This document shows, one piece after another, positions 41,893 to 52,095 of a DNA stretch of 64,000 nucleotides (the stretch's first letter is position 1; every line of letters starts with the position of its first letter). The notes below the pieces were generated by a model. The model made no database searches, was not told where the DNA came from, and saw nothing but the letters and a program-made list of their open reading frames with translations. Both the position numbers and the translations under genes were made by a program. The stretch is from Lachnospiraceae bacterium (lineage in GTDB: Bacteria; Bacillota; Clostridia; Lachnospirales; Lachnospiraceae). The DNA is taken from contig JAUNDG010000008.1 in the NCBI GenBank assembly GCA_030526195.1, positions 1 to 64,000 of the forward strand, read 5' to 3'.

Positions 41893-44532
41893 TTAGTTCA
41901 GCTGACCAAGTGCCAGTTCAAGACCGAGAGCCAGGGCTTCGTCAGCCTTGGACAGATCGGAACCGCCACCCTGAGCCATGTTCGGACGACCACCGCCCTT
42001 ACCGGCAGCCACCTTGGTGATCTCGCGGATGATGTTGCCGGCATGAGCACCGGCCTTCACGGCACCGTCTGAAGCGGCAGCCATGAAGCTGAGCTTGCCG
42101 TCGTTGACGGAGGCCAGCACCAGGACGCATTCGCCCAGGCTATCCTTCAGCTGATCGCTTAAAGTTCTCAGACCGTTCGGGTCAGAACCGTCCACGCGGC
42201 GAGCCAGCACCTTGATGCCGTTCTTTTCTGTGACATCGGAAGCCACATCACCCATGGACTGCTGAGCCAGCTTAGCCTTGAGAGATTCGATCTCACTGTT
42301 GAGAGACTTGATCTCATCAGCCATGTGACGGATCTTTTCCGGAATCTCAGCCGGCTGAGTGCGCAGAGCACCGGCGGCTTCATTCAGAGTCTTTTCGATC
42401 TGACGATAATATTCGAAAACAGCGGAGCCTGTCAGAGCTTCGATACGGCGGACACCGGCAGCAATACCGGATTCGCTGACGATCTTGAAGGCCTGGATTT
42501 CAGCGGCATTACGGACATGAGTACCGCCGCAGAATTCCTTGGAGAAATCGCCGATAGAAACAACGCGGACCTTATCGCCGTACTTTTCATCAAAGAGGGC
42601 CATAGCGCCTGTTTCACGGGCTTCTTCGATGGTCATGACATCGGTGCGAACCTCAAGGGCCTCACGGATCTTTTCATTGACCATATCTTCCACGCGACGG
42701 ATTTCCTCTTCGCTCATGGCTTTGAAATGAACAAAGTCGAAACGCAGACGATAGGGATCCACATAAGAACCCTTCTGGGCCACGTGATCACCCAGCACCA
42801 GCTTCAGAGCCTTCTGCAGGATGTGAGTGGCGCTGTGATTCTTTTCGGTATCGCTTCTCTCGGCAGAGGTAACCGTCATGTTGACCTTGTCGCCAACCTT
42901 CAGACTGCCCTTCACCATCACGCCCTTGTGACCTCTCTTGTCACCGTCAAGCTTGATGGTCTCTTCCACCTTGAATTCGCCATCGGCGGAAGCGATGATG
43001 CCGGTATCGCCGACCTGACCACCCATGGTGGCATAGAACGGAGATTTTTCAGTGATGATGGTACCGACCTGACCCTCTGTCAGCGTATCCACCAGTTCGG
43101 TTTCAGATGTCAGCACAGTGATGGTGCTCTCATCTGTCAGAGTGGTGTAACCTGTGAATTCTGTTGTCACAGAGGGATCGATGAGGTCATAGACATTCAT
43201 GTCACGGCCCATGTAATTCTGCACCTTGCGGGCATTACGGGCTGTCACACGCTGATTTTCCATGGCGGCCTTGAAGCCTTCCTCATCAACGGTCATGTTC
43301 TTCTCAGCCAGGATCTCGGTTGTCAGATCCAGCGGGAAGCCGTAGGTATCAAACAGACGGAATGCCTTGGCGCCTTCCAGAACGGAAGTGCCGGCCTTCT
43401 GCATCTCATCTTCAAATTCAGCCAGGATCTTAAGACCGGTGTCGATGGTGCGGTCAAACTGCTGCTCTTCGTTGTTGAGCACCTCGAAGATCATCGCCTT
43501 GTTATCATCCAGTTCCGGATAGCCATCCTTGGAGGAATCGATGACTGTCTTTGACAGTTCAGCCAGGAAACGATCCTTGATGCCTAAAAGACGGCCATGA
43601 CGGGCAGCGCGGCGGATGAGACGACGGAGCACGTAACCGCGGCCTTCATTTGACGGAATAACACCGTCGGAAATGAGGAAGCTGGCGGACCGGATGTGAT
43701 CGGTGATCACACGGATGCTGATGTCATCCTTTTCATTTTCTTTGTAGACCTTACCGGCAATGCGGCAGACCTCTTCTCTCAGAGCACGGATGGTGTCAAC
43801 GTCAAACATGGAGTCCACATCCTGAACAGCCACAGCCAGTCGTTCCAGACCCATACCGGTATCGATGTTCTTATTCTGAAGAGTTTCGTAATGACCCTTG
43901 CCGTCATTTTCGAACTGTGTGAACACGTTGTTCCAGACTTCCATGTAACGGTCACAGTCGCAGCCGACGGTGCAGCCTTCCTTACCGCAGCCATATTTCT
44001 CACCGCGGTCATAGTAGATTTCGGAGCAGGGGCCGCAGGGACCGGCACCGTGTTCCCAGAAGTTATCGGCCTTGCCGAAGCGATAGATGCGTTCCGGTGC
44101 AATGCCCACTTCCTTGTTCCAGATATCGAAGGCTTCGTCATCATCTTCGTAAACTGACGGATAAAGACGATCCGGGTCAAGACCCACCACCTCTGTCAGG
44201 AATTCCCATGACCAGGCAATGGCTTCATGCTTAAAGTAATCACCGAAGGAGAAGTTACCCAGCATTTCAAAAAATGTGCCGTGACGGGCTGTCTTACCGA
44301 CATTGTCGATATCGCCTGTCCGGATACACTTCTGGCAGGTAGCGACTCTCTTTTTCGGCGGAATCTCGGCGCCTGTGAAGTACGGCTTCAGCGGGGCCAT
44401 ACCGGCGTTGATCAGCAGAAGACTCTTGTCATTCTGCGGGACCAGCGAAAATGATTTCATCACAAGATGATCTTTGGTTTCGAAGAAATCAAGGAACATC
44501 TTTCTTAATTCATTCACGCCATATTTTTTCAT
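41893..44532 (-). CDS. alaS: Alanyl-tRNA synthetase
   Basis: Charges tRNA-Ala and edits misacylated Ser/Gly. The class II aminoacylation domain covers about residues 1-250 (VNELRKMFLDFFETKDH, CQKCIRTGDIDNVGKTARH, FEMLGNFSFGDYFK), the editing domain carries NHSATHILQKAL (HxxxH) and FCGGTHV, and the C-terminal DHHA1-like domain ends with GKGGGRPNMAQGGG. I chose ATG at 44532 (879 residues) because AGGAGG lies 8 bases upstream; a longer reading to 44565 has no support. I found no T-box leader upstream. Confidence 0.97.
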   Translation of the reverse strand: MKKYGVNELRKMFLDFFETKDHLVMKSFSLVPQNDKSLLLINAGMAPLKPYFTGAEIPPKKRVATCQKCIRTGDIDNVGKTARHGTFFEMLGNFSFGDYFKHEAIAWSWEFLTEVVGLDPDRLYPSVYEDDDEAFDIWNKEVGIAPERIYRFGKADNFWEHGAGPCGPCSEIYYDRGEKYGCGKEGCTVGCDCDRYMEVWNNVFTQFENDGKGHYETLQNKNIDTGMGLERLAVAVQDVDSMFDVDTIRALREEVCRIAGKVYKENEKDDISIRVITDHIRSASFLISDGVIPSNEGRGYVLRRLIRRAARHGRLLGIKDRFLAELSKTVIDSSKDGYPELDDNKAMIFEVLNNEEQQFDRTIDTGLKILAEFEDEMQKAGTSVLEGAKAFRLFDTYGFPLDLTTEILAEKNMTVDEEGFKAAMENQRVTARNARKVQNYMGRDMNVYDLIDPSVTTEFTGYTTLTDESTITVLTSETELVDTLTEGQVGTIITEKSPFYATMGGQVGDTGIIASADGEFKVEETIKLDGDKRGHKGVMVKGSLKVGDKVNMTVTSAERSDTEKNHSATHILQKALKLVLGDHVAQKGSYVDPYRLRFDFVHFKAMSEEEIRRVEDMVNEKIREALEVRTDVMTIEEARETGAMALFDEKYGDKVRVVSIGDFSKEFCGGTHVRNAAEIQAFKIVSESGIAAGVRRIEALTGSAVFEYYRQIEKTLNEAAGALRTQPAEIPEKIRHMADEIKSLNSEIESLKAKLAQQSMGDVASDVTEKNGIKVLARRVDGSDPNGLRTLSDQLKDSLGECVLVLASVNDGKLSFMAAASDGAVKAGAHAGNIIREITKVAAGKGGGRPNMAQGGGSDLSKADEALALGLELALGQLN

Positions 44533-44596
44533 AAAATATGCCTCCTGTATTGACACGGATCTCATCCGTTCATTCTTAGAATACTATAACTTTTTG

Positions 44597-44625
44597 ATAA
44601 TAGCATAACCCTGTGTCCGCGTAAA
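44597..44625 (-). promoter_or_regulatory. Possible promoter of alaS
   Basis: On the minus strand TTTACG (complement of 44620-44625), a 17 bp spacer and TATTAT (complement of 44597-44602). The leader then includes the small hairpin ACGGAT/ATCCGT before AGGAGG. Confidence 0.5.
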
Positions 44626-44650
44626 GTGGGCTTTGCAACACGCCCGGCAT

Positions 44651-44698
44651 CACAACTGCCGTCACAACTGCCGCATAACTGTCGCATAACTGTCGCCC
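44651..44698. repeat. Short degenerate tandem repeat
   Basis: Four units of 11-12 bp: CACAACTGCCGT, CACAACTGCCG, CATAACTGTCG, CATAACTGTCG. It lies between rnhA and the alaS promoter. Confidence 0.8.
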
Positions 44699-44736
44699 AA
44701 CCGCCAAGTCGCAGGCCAATCAGGCACAGCCAAAGG

Positions 44737-45219
44737 CTACGCCTCCATGCCGCCCTCGAGGTGCGGACCGTGATCCGCCGCGTAGGTAGCCAGGGCATCG
44801 CACCGCTCATTTTCAGGATGACCCGCATGGCCCTCCACCCAGGCAAAGGTCACCTGATGGGGTGCCATGGCCTTTAAGAGCCGCTGCCACAGATCCTTAT
44901 TGAGCACCGGTTTCTTATCCGCTTTTTTCCAGCCGCGCTTCTGCCAGCCGTCGATCCATTTCTTATTAAAAGCATCCGTCAGATAGCGGGAATCGGAGGT
45001 CAGCAGCACCTCACAGGGGAGACGCAGCGCCTCCAGCGCCGCAATGGCCCCCATCAGTTCCATCCGGTTGTTAGTGGTTTCCCGATAACCGGCGGACAGC
45101 TCCTTTTCATGCAGCTGCCCCTTACTGTCGGTGTACTTCAGCACAGCGCCGTACCCGCCGGGTCCGGGATTGCCCCGGGAGGATCCGTCTGTATAGATAA
45201 AAACTTTCACAGTTTCCAC
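44737..45219 (-). CDS. rnhA: Ribonuclease HI
   Basis: Cleaves RNA in RNA-DNA hybrids. The catalytic carboxylates appear in [44 protein letters not shown] and [12 protein letters not shown]. Length 160 and the basic handle region ([18 protein letters not shown]) match bacterial RNase HI rather than RNase HII. Its start overlaps the end of the MutS-like gene by 13 bp. Confidence 0.95.
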   Translation of the reverse strand: METVKVFIYTDGSSRGNPGPGGYGAVLKYTDSKGQLHEKELSAGYRETTNNRMELMGAIAALEALRLPCEVLLTSDSRYLTDAFNKKWIDGWQKRGWKKADKKPVLNKDLWQRLLKAMAPHQVTFAWVEGHAGHPENERCDALATYAADHGPHLEGGMEA

Positions 45220-46925
45220 TCTCCTGTTTCTTCAAAATGGGCCGCTGAAGCCACCGCTTTCTCAATGACGGTCTCGTCATAATCAAAACTCTTCAGCAGT
45301 CGGATGGCGTTGCGGGTGGAAGCCCGGCCTTCTTTAAGCCGGTAATCAAAGACCACATCCTCTTCGCCCATCCGTTCTTCAAAATGATAATTCCTGTAAA
45401 GCCCCTCCAGCATAAAGGTAAGCTCAATATCGTGGGTGGCCGCCAGAGAGACCACATGGGGCCGCGGCAGGCTTCTTAAAATCTGCGCCGAAGCGGCAAT
45501 GCGTTCAATGGTGTTGGTCCCCCGCAGCACCTCATCCACCAGTGTCAGAATCGGCACCTCCGTTTTTGCCGCATCCAGAATCCGTTTGAGGGAGCGGATT
45601 TCCACCACATAATAGCTCTCGCCGCCCTTCAGGTTATCAGCCAGGGCCATGGAGGACATCACCCTGAAATAAGATGCTTCGTATCGTCGGGCCGGCACTG
45701 TACTAAGGGCCTCCGCCATCACGGCGCAGATGGCCGTATTCCGCAAAAAGGTGGATTTCCCGGAGGCATTGGAGCCCGTGATGAGATTCCCACCTTCTAA
45801 AATGGCGCTGTTTTCCACCGGCGCGTTAATGAGGGGATGCACCATGCCCTCCACCGTCAGGCTTGCCGTTTCTTCTTTAGAAAATGAGGGACGACACCAG
45901 ACCGGCAAGGTCCGGCGATAGGATGCCACGGCACAGGCCGTATCCAGATAGCCCAGTTCCCGCATCAGTGTCACCGGTTCTTCTTTGTGAAGGGCCAGTT
46001 CCCGGAGCATGGCATCGAACTTTATAAGATCCACATGGAAAAACAGCTTGATGTACTGCAGGATGGCCTGTCCCGGCCCCTCCGCATAGACGTTGCGGCC
46101 GGTGACCAGAAAAGCCCCGCGCCGGAAAGCACTCAGTTCATCCCGGGCCTTCACCAGACGGCGAATACACGCCGTCACCCGATCTGTCCGATTCTTCCCC
46201 TTGAGGATGCGTTCCAGTGTTTCCAGCTCATCAACCGCCGTCATCATCCGCAGGATGGCCCGAAAGCCCGTCAGCACATCTTCTGTTGTGTCCTTCAGTT
46301 TCAGGAACAGCACGATGTTGACCGCTGAGAGCGGGATGAACAACAGCACCGCATAGAGCGGACAGAAAAAGAAGAAAATAAGATCCGCCAGTGTTAAAAG
46401 GGCAGGGATCACAAAACGGGATCCGCCCACCGGATGACCATTTTCAAGACCGGAAAGAGCCTCCGCCACAGACAGATCCTCATCCCGGCCCACCTCGCTT
46501 AAAATGAGCTGCACCCGGCGGCGCAGAGCCTCATTTTCATCAAACCAGACTGCCGTTTCGTCGAAAGCCTTCAGCTCCGCCTCCGAAAATGACGGGCGGC
46601 GCAGCCGCTCATACAGCAGGCAGTCGCCACAGGAGGAGCGGGTGGTGTTGATGTCACGGTAAAGCCGATCCATGTCAAGATCATGCCAGGTCACATCGTC
46701 CACATCATAGACCGTCGGCCGACCGCCGTTTGTGTCATCTAAAATCCGGGCAATGCTTTCAAGCTGCCGGCGGGTAAACCGATACCGGCCCTTTCGTCCC
46801 CAGTTTTCCTCAAGCTCCCGGCGCACCTCTTCCTCATGACGCCGGCGGCCTCCCGCGATGGAGATGGCCGCGATCATGAGAAAGGCGATGATCACACCGA
46901 AGAATACCATCAGTGTCTGATTCAT
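45207..46925 (-). CDS. Membrane-anchored MutS-family ATPase (MutS7-like)
   Basis: Contains only the MutS core/ATPase part: Walker [17 protein letters not shown] near residue 385, the Walker B region [16 protein letters not shown] and the ATHD signature in [11 protein letters not shown]. The mismatch-recognition domain of MutS is missing. Residues 6-25 are a membrane helix and about 170-208 hold two more ([35 protein letters not shown]), which places it in the poorly studied membrane MutS group; no role in mismatch repair should be assumed. ATG at 46925 has GGAG 8 bases upstream and overlaps the lectin gene stop by 4 bp. Confidence 0.85.
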   Translation of the reverse strand: MNQTLMVFFGVIIAFLMIAAISIAGGRRRHEEEVRRELEENWGRKGRYRFTRRQLESIARILDDTNGGRPTVYDVDDVTWHDLDMDRLYRDINTTRSSCGDCLLYERLRRPSFSEAELKAFDETAVWFDENEALRRRVQLILSEVGRDEDLSVAEALSGLENGHPVGGSRFVIPALLTLADLIFFFFCPLYAVLLFIPLSAVNIVLFLKLKDTTEDVLTGFRAILRMMTAVDELETLERILKGKNRTDRVTACIRRLVKARDELSAFRRGAFLVTGRNVYAEGPGQAILQYIKLFFHVDLIKFDAMLRELALHKEEPVTLMRELGYLDTACAVASYRRTLPVWCRPSFSKEETASLTVEGMVHPLINAPVENSAILEGGNLITGSNASGKSTFLRNTAICAVMAEALSTVPARRYEASYFRVMSSMALADNLKGGESYYVVEIRSLKRILDAAKTEVPILTLVDEVLRGTNTIERIAASAQILRSLPRPHVVSLAATHDIELTFMLEGLYRNYHFEERMGEEDVVFDYRLKEGRASTRNAIRLLKSFDYDETVIEKAVASAAHFEETGEWKL

Positions 46926-49924
46926 TTCCAAATCTCCGCTTCGTTGTAATAGATATGACCCTTATAGGTCAGGGTATGATGGCCGGCTGTTGTGAAGCCG
47001 TGACGCTGCCAGGCAGCCGGGGTCATAAAACCGTCATAACGGGCAAAAACAGACCGGTTCAGCACGGCCCCCTTCTGGTAGACCGTGGTGCCGCCCGGAT
47101 ACGTCATCACCGCCTGCTCCTCCAGGGTCACGCTCTGGCCACCGGCGCAGGCTGCTCCTGCGTTCCGGGCCGTGCCGAGGGAATTGTACCCGGCGGTGTT
47201 GTTGGTGGATATGGCATTCAGGATCTTTGTCAGAGAGCCATTCCGGCAGATCTCATACTGCCCGTAATCGTAGATGGCAAAGCGCACATCCTGAAGAGAG
47301 GTGGTGTTCAAAATGGAATACCCCACCATCATCATGCCGGCCAGGCCCTGATTGCCGGCCTCGGTGTAAATAGCCGCAGCCAGGAAATCCTGATCCGACA
47401 CCCGGGGATCATCCCAGAAGGTGCCTTCCAGCCAGTGCATTTTCCCGGTGGAATCTGCGGCATAGCCGTGCCATCTTAAGTAACAGCTCGTGGAGGTCCG
47501 GTTGAAATAGAATTTCTGGGCCTGGGAGCCGTTGAATTTATAGACCTGCAGTGGGGTGTCCTCCGCTGTCAGGCCGCCCTTGACATCAATATAGTAGCCA
47601 CAGGCAGCATTTTTGATGTAATAGCCGCCGTCTCCCGTGGGCACCAGCTGCCATTTCTGATAAATCTTATAGGAATTGCCTTCGATCTCGTTGTAATCAA
47701 TGACCGTTGTGCCGGAGGAAGCGCCCCAGGTGCTGCCCCCGTAGGCCTTGGCTGTTAAGACCAGACCATTTTTGGCATTCATAATGAGATAATAGCCATC
47801 CCCGGTGCTGGTCAGGCGGAAGTTCTGATTCTCCGAGAAGTTGGAGCTGTGGATCTGCATCAGCATCCCCTCCGCCCAGGAGGAGTTGGGGACGTCAATG
47901 ACCTTGGTGGGATCCAGCGCCGAGACGATGCGGTAGATTTTCCCGTCCACCGGCTGGCTGCCGGAGATCACCGGGCGGAAACAGAACCGCTGCCCCGCTG
48001 CACCCTTATCGGAGGCGATCACCAGATTGGCATCCTGACCGATACTGCCGCTGACAGACAGCACCCGACTGCCCAATGAGGACACGATGCGGTAACGGCC
48101 CTGGCATCCCACGATCTTCCAGTTCTGGGCCAGGCTCTTGTTGTTGGCGGTGTGCTGCTGCACATTGGTGCCCTCCGCAGAAGATGCACCGGCCACATCC
48201 AGGGCATTAAAGGAATGCATGTTGATGATAAGGGACCCGCCCTTGCCGTCGGGCATCACCAGGAACTTCTGAGCCTCGGTATGATTGGCCTTGTGGATCC
48301 GCACATTGGCGGTGCCAACAGAGGCATTTTCCACATCAAAGGCATACCGGCTCTGGCCGGTGGGATAAATCTCATAAACACCGGTGGCCAGGGCCACGGA
48401 GGGCTCTGACACAGACTTAAATGTCCAGAGAGCCGGATCCGCCGAGGTGGTCCCGGCCAGCTCCACATTCACACCGCTGCCGTCGGCCCCGGTATTGACC
48501 CGCAGGGTTTTGCCCACATCCGAAGCGGGCACCAGCTTAAGACCGCCGCCGGTGTCGTAAATGCGCCATTTCTGATTTTTGTCACTCTCCGACCATTCTC
48601 GCTGGACCACATTGGTCCCGGCATTGGCGGTGCCGTTAAAACTCAGATAAAGCCCGGAATTGCAGGCCATCAGACTGTAAGTACCGTCGGTCCCTTTTTC
48701 CAGATAAAAGACCTGAGCCGCCGTGCCGTTGCTCTTATGGGTCTTCACATTGGCTCCGGCTGACAGCGAGGCATCCGCCACATCCATCACCTTGCCGTTG
48801 GCCTTGGAGACCAGGGTGTAATAGCCGTTGTTCATTTTGGCTTCTGTTTCACCGGACACCGGCACAAAGCGCCACTCCTGGGCGGCGGAATAATTCATGC
48901 GCCACAGCCGGATATTGGTGCGCTTGGCCGCCTTGCCATTTTCCACATCACACACAAAACCGCTCTTGACGGAACGGATGATGCTGCAGCCATCCCTGAG
49001 GCCTTTGGCAATGTAAAACTGCATGGCGTAGGTGCCGTCATTTTTGTACTGCCAGATATTGGCCCCCTTGGCGATGGAGCCGTTCTGAACATTCAGATAA
49101 TAGGAAGATTTAAAATTCTGAATGGTGTACCGGCCGTTGCCGATGGGCTTCACATAAAAGACCTGGGCCGGGGTGCCGTTGTTGATATAAAGCTGAATAT
49201 TGGCCCGTTTTTCCGTGGACCCGCCGGCCACATCCATCACATAATCCGCATTGAGGGCGGATTCGATCCGGTAGTAGCCTTCCTTAAGCTCGGAATCCTC
49301 CCCCAGCATACCAAAGGGCAGATCCTCATCTTCCATGATCACCAGATCGCTGTCGGAGGCCTCATTGTCCTTGTCATCCGGCTTAACATTGTCGGCAATG
49401 TCCTTGTCGGATGTGTCGCCGACCACCGGGTCGTCACCGTCGCTGCCGTCTGTGGTTTCACCGCTGCTGCCGTCCGTGTTATCGCCCTTGGTGCCGTCTG
49501 TGCTCTCACCGGCGCTGCCGTCAATGCTATCGACACCGGCACCATCTGTGTTCCCGCCGCCGGTGCTATCCGTGCTTTCACCGCCGATGCCGGCGGCGCT
49601 ATCGACACCGCTGCCGTCCGTGTTTTCACCACCGGTCATGTCCTCTTTGCCGCTCGGCGCTTTGCCATCGCCATCATTTCCTGAAGCGGCGGTCCTGTCC
49701 GGTGTCTCACTGCCGGTTAAGTCTCGACCTGATCCGTCGCTGATGCGCATCAACGGCTCCGCGGTCTGTGTGGTGCCGGTCTGTGCAATGCCGACCTGCG
49801 TGGTGCCATCCTGCGCGGTGTCGGCCTCCGCAGGACCTGCCCCCAGCACGCCGGCCGGGGTCAGCCCCACCATCATGATCATCGCCAGCGCCAAAGCACC
49901 GGCCTTAAAACCTTTATATCTCAT
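46922..49924 (-). CDS. Secreted multi-ricin-domain protein with SleB-like hydrolase C-terminus
   Basis: A 1000-residue exported protein. Residues 1-29 form a signal peptide (GALALAMIMMVGLTPAGVLGA). Residues about 30-190 are low complexity, rich in Gly, Asp, Ser and Thr with a roughly ten-residue rhythm (GENTDGSGVD, GESTDSTGGG, GNTDGAGVDS). Four ricin-type beta-trefoils follow (about 205-810), each with repeated GYYRI..VMDV..G..AQxFY strands that usually bind carbohydrate. The last 150 residues resemble the cell-wall hydrolase (Hydrolase_2, SleB) domain: LAAAIYTEAGNQGLAGMMMV, then ILNTTSLQDVRFAIYDYGQY. Probable role is binding and cutting peptidoglycan or host/dietary glycan. ATG at 49924 has GAGAGG 8 bases upstream. 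Confidence 0.85.
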   Translation of the reverse strand: MRYKGFKAGALALAMIMMVGLTPAGVLGAGPAEADTAQDGTTQVGIAQTGTTQTAEPLMRISDGSGRDLTGSETPDRTAASGNDGDGKAPSGKEDMTGGENTDGSGVDSAAGIGGESTDSTGGGNTDGAGVDSIDGSAGESTDGTKGDNTDGSSGETTDGSDGDDPVVGDTSDKDIADNVKPDDKDNEASDSDLVIMEDEDLPFGMLGEDSELKEGYYRIESALNADYVMDVAGGSTEKRANIQLYINNGTPAQVFYVKPIGNGRYTIQNFKSSYYLNVQNGSIAKGANIWQYKNDGTYAMQFYIAKGLRDGCSIIRSVKSGFVCDVENGKAAKRTNIRLWRMNYSAAQEWRFVPVSGETEAKMNNGYYTLVSKANGKVMDVADASLSAGANVKTHKSNGTAAQVFYLEKGTDGTYSLMACNSGLYLSFNGTANAGTNVVQREWSESDKNQKWRIYDTGGGLKLVPASDVGKTLRVNTGADGSGVNVELAGTTSADPALWTFKSVSEPSVALATGVYEIYPTGQSRYAFDVENASVGTANVRIHKANHTEAQKFLVMPDGKGGSLIINMHSFNALDVAGASSAEGTNVQQHTANNKSLAQNWKIVGCQGRYRIVSSLGSRVLSVSGSIGQDANLVIASDKGAAGQRFCFRPVISGSQPVDGKIYRIVSALDPTKVIDVPNSSWAEGMLMQIHSSNFSENQNFRLTSTGDGYYLIMNAKNGLVLTAKAYGGSTWGASSGTTVIDYNEIEGNSYKIYQKWQLVPTGDGGYYIKNAACGYYIDVKGGLTAEDTPLQVYKFNGSQAQKFYFNRTSTSCYLRWHGYAADSTGKMHWLEGTFWDDPRVSDQDFLAAAIYTEAGNQGLAGMMMVGYSILNTTSLQDVRFAIYDYGQYEICRNGSLTKILNAISTNNTAGYNSLGTARNAGAACAGGQSVTLEEQAVMTYPGGTTVYQKGAVLNRSVFARYDGFMTPAAWQRHGFTTAGHHTLTYKGHIYYNEAEIWK

Positions 49925-50013
49925 ATTCAATGCCTCTCTTTTCTCCGGGCCGGGCCCGGCAGGCCGTAATGTTTTATTAATAGAAGTGCCTCATTATCGT
50001 CATCATTCAATGT

Positions 50014-50019
50014 TATAAT
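50014..50019 (+). promoter_or_regulatory. -10 box before the aldo/keto reductase
   Basis: A perfect TATAAT lies 22 bp before the ATG. The -35 position reads TCATTA, a poor match, so an activator or another spacing may apply. Confidence 0.5.
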
Positions 50020-50041
50020 AACATGAATTATGGAGGTTTAT

Positions 50042-50863
50042 ATGCATAAAACGATTACTTTGAACAACGGCGTTGCCATGCCGCGCCTCGGTCTGGGCAC
50101 TTACAAATCCACATCGGAATGTGATGTGCAGGGTGCCATCCGTGATGCTGTCAGCACCGGCTACCGTCTCATCGACACAGCCTCATTTTATAAAAATGAA
50201 GAAGCGGTCGGTGACGGCATTCGCAAATGCGGTATTCCCCGTGAAGAGCTTTTTGTCACCACCAAAGTCTGGAATACAGCCCAAAGACTCGGCGATGTGG
50301 AAAATGCCTTCAACCGTTCCCTGGAACGTCTGGGGCTGGATTACATCGATCTTTACCTGATCCACTGGCCCGTCCCCGGCTGCTCTCTGGAAACCTGGCA
50401 TTTGCTTGAAAAACTGCTGGCCGACGGCCGCTGCCGTGCCATCGGTGTTTCCAACTTTAATGAAATGCAGCTTCAGGAACTCATGGATAACAGCACCATC
50501 GTCCCTGCGGTCAATCAGATCGAATACCACCCGCTGTGGAACCGGGATTCCCTGCGCAGCTTCTGCCAGAGCAACGGCATCGCTGTCCAGGCTTACTGTC
50601 CGTTAGCCCGCGGCGCCTTCTTCGATCGCTCTGTCATCGAAAACCTGGCCCTGAAATACAACCGCACACCGGCTCAGATCGGTCTGCGCTGGCTGCTGCA
50701 GAAGGATATCTGTCCAATCCCGAAATCTGTCAATGCGGACCGCATCATCAGCAACGCCTGCATTTTCGATTTCGCTCTGGACGAACACGAAATGGCCAGC
50801 ATCGACGGCCTAAACGAAAATCACCGTGTTGCCGGTGTGCCGGACGACATCGTGGCGCCGTAA
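50042..50863 (+). CDS. Aldo/keto reductase
   Basis: NADPH-dependent reductase of small aldehydes or ketones, cytoplasmic. Catalytic tetrad residues are visible: Asp and Tyr in RLIDTASFYKNEEAVG, Lys in VTTKVWN and His in LIHWPVPG. The C-terminal cofactor site is IPKSVNADRI. At 273 residues it resembles the 2,5-diketo-gluconate reductase/YtbE group; the physiological substrate is not deducible, though methylglyoxal (MgsA is in this window) is one possible target. ATG at 50042 has GGAGG 5 bases upstream; an ATG at 50030 contains that site. Confidence 0.94.
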   Translation: MHKTITLNNGVAMPRLGLGTYKSTSECDVQGAIRDAVSTGYRLIDTASFYKNEEAVGDGIRKCGIPREELFVTTKVWNTAQRLGDVENAFNRSLERLGLDYIDLYLIHWPVPGCSLETWHLLEKLLADGRCRAIGVSNFNEMQLQELMDNSTIVPAVNQIEYHPLWNRDSLRSFCQSNGIAVQAYCPLARGAFFDRSVIENLALKYNRTPAQIGLRWLLQKDICPIPKSVNADRIISNACIFDFALDEHEMASIDGLNENHRVAGVPDDIVAP

Positions 50864-50942
50864 AAACCATTTTCGTAAACCTATTTTATGCCATTTGCCG
50901 ACTGTCGGCAATGAGGCGCTCAACTCAATAGCTGATAAATTG

Positions 50943-50979
50943 AACAGGCCGGACTGCCTCAGCAGCCGGCCTGTTTTTT
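50943..50979 (+). terminator. Rho-independent terminator, aldo/keto reductase side
   Basis: AACAGGCCGG and CCGGCCTGTT form a perfect 10 bp stem followed by a T-run. The A-run on the other side may also let it act on the minus strand for gpsA. Confidence 0.9.
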
Positions 50980-51073
50980 GTACATAATTGATAATCCATT
51001 TTCGTCCATCCGGCAATCAAGTGGCCTGCGTCAGGCACACCGTCATCGCAAGATGTCACCTTGACCCGTCGCT

Positions 51074-52084
51074 TTATGACCAGCCGGAGTCGTCGCCCTC
51101 AGACTTACGATCGCGGAGCATCAGATCTTCCACAGCCTGACGGGGATTCTTGTCCTCAAAGAGAACGGCATTAACTTCGGAAATGATGGGCATTTCCACG
51201 CCGTATTTCTGTGACAGATGATAGGCAGCCTTGGTGGAATACACACCTTCCACGATCTGGCTCACCATTTCCATGGCTTCCTTCATGCTGTGGCCCTGAC
51301 CGATATAATAACCGGCCATGCGGTTACGGCTGTGCACAGAGGTGCAGGTCACGATAAGATCGCCAATGCCGGACAGACCACTTAAGGTCTCAAAGCGGGC
51401 GCCCATCTTAAGGCCCAGCTGGCCCAGTTCATGGATACCTCGGGTGATCAGAGCCGCTTTGCAGTTGTCACCGTAGCCCAGGCCATCCACAACGCCGGCG
51501 GCCAGCGCAATGACATTTTTTAAGGAACCACCCAGTTCAACGCCCACCATATCGGGGCTTGTGTACACACGGAAAACCGGGCTCATAAAGACGGCCTGAA
51601 CCCGCTCCGCCACGGATTTCTTCGGGCAGGCAGCCACCACTGTGGTGGGCATCTGACGCACCACCTCTTCGGCATGGCTGGGACCGGACAGGGCGCAGGT
51701 CACCGCCCCCTTGATCTCATCCTCGATCACATCCGTCAGAGTGAAATAGGTCTCATCTTCAATACCCTTCGCCACGGACACGATCACCTGATCCGGCTGA
51801 TAATAAGCGGCCATCTGACGGGCCGTGCTTCTGGTAAAGGGTGAAGGCACAGCCAGAACAACAATTTCCTTATCGGCCATGGCCTCCTTGAGATCTGTGG
51901 TATACTGAAGCGCTTCCGGCAGAAGAACCCCCGGCAGTTTTTCCTGCTGCATATGGGTTTCCTTCAGCATGCGGATCTCCGCTTCAATACAGGACCACAA
52001 CACCACATCATGTCCGTTATCGCATAACAGTCTTGCCAGCGCGGTTCCCCAGGAACCGGCTCCGATCACACCGATCTTAGCCAT
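51074..52084 (-). CDS. gpsA: Glycerol-3-phosphate dehydrogenase [NAD(P)+] GpsA
   Basis: Reduces dihydroxyacetone phosphate to sn-glycerol-3-phosphate for phospholipid synthesis. The Rossmann motif IGVIGAGSWGTALARLL opens the protein; the catalytic Lys region GGSLKNVIALAAGVVDGLGYG (near residue 185) and the substrate loop TRGIHELGQLGLKMG follow. Length 336 is typical. It follows plsY by 11 bp, which supplies the next enzyme of the same pathway. Confidence 0.97.
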   Translation of the reverse strand: MAKIGVIGAGSWGTALARLLCDNGHDVVLWSCIEAEIRMLKETHMQQEKLPGVLLPEALQYTTDLKEAMADKEIVVLAVPSPFTRSTARQMAAYYQPDQVIVSVAKGIEDETYFTLTDVIEDEIKGAVTCALSGPSHAEEVVRQMPTTVVAACPKKSVAERVQAVFMSPVFRVYTSPDMVGVELGGSLKNVIALAAGVVDGLGYGDNCKAALITRGIHELGQLGLKMGARFETLSGLSGIGDLIVTCTSVHSRNRMAGYYIGQGHSMKEAMEMVSQIVEGVYSTKAAYHLSQKYGVEMPIISEVNAVLFEDKNPRQAVEDLMLRDRKSEGDDSGWS

Positions 52085-52095
52085 CTTCTGTCTCC

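Noticed and set aside
42325-43554. Open frame of 409 codons opposite alaS
   Set aside because: Fully antisense to a confirmed synthetase; composition follows the alaS codons and no start signal is seen.
44533-44736. T-box riboswitch upstream of alaS
   Set aside because: No T-box sequence or specifier stem is visible; only a short ACGGAT/ATCCGT hairpin is present.
45207-46925. DNA mismatch repair MutS
   Set aside because: The mismatch-recognition and connector domains are missing and there are three membrane helices.
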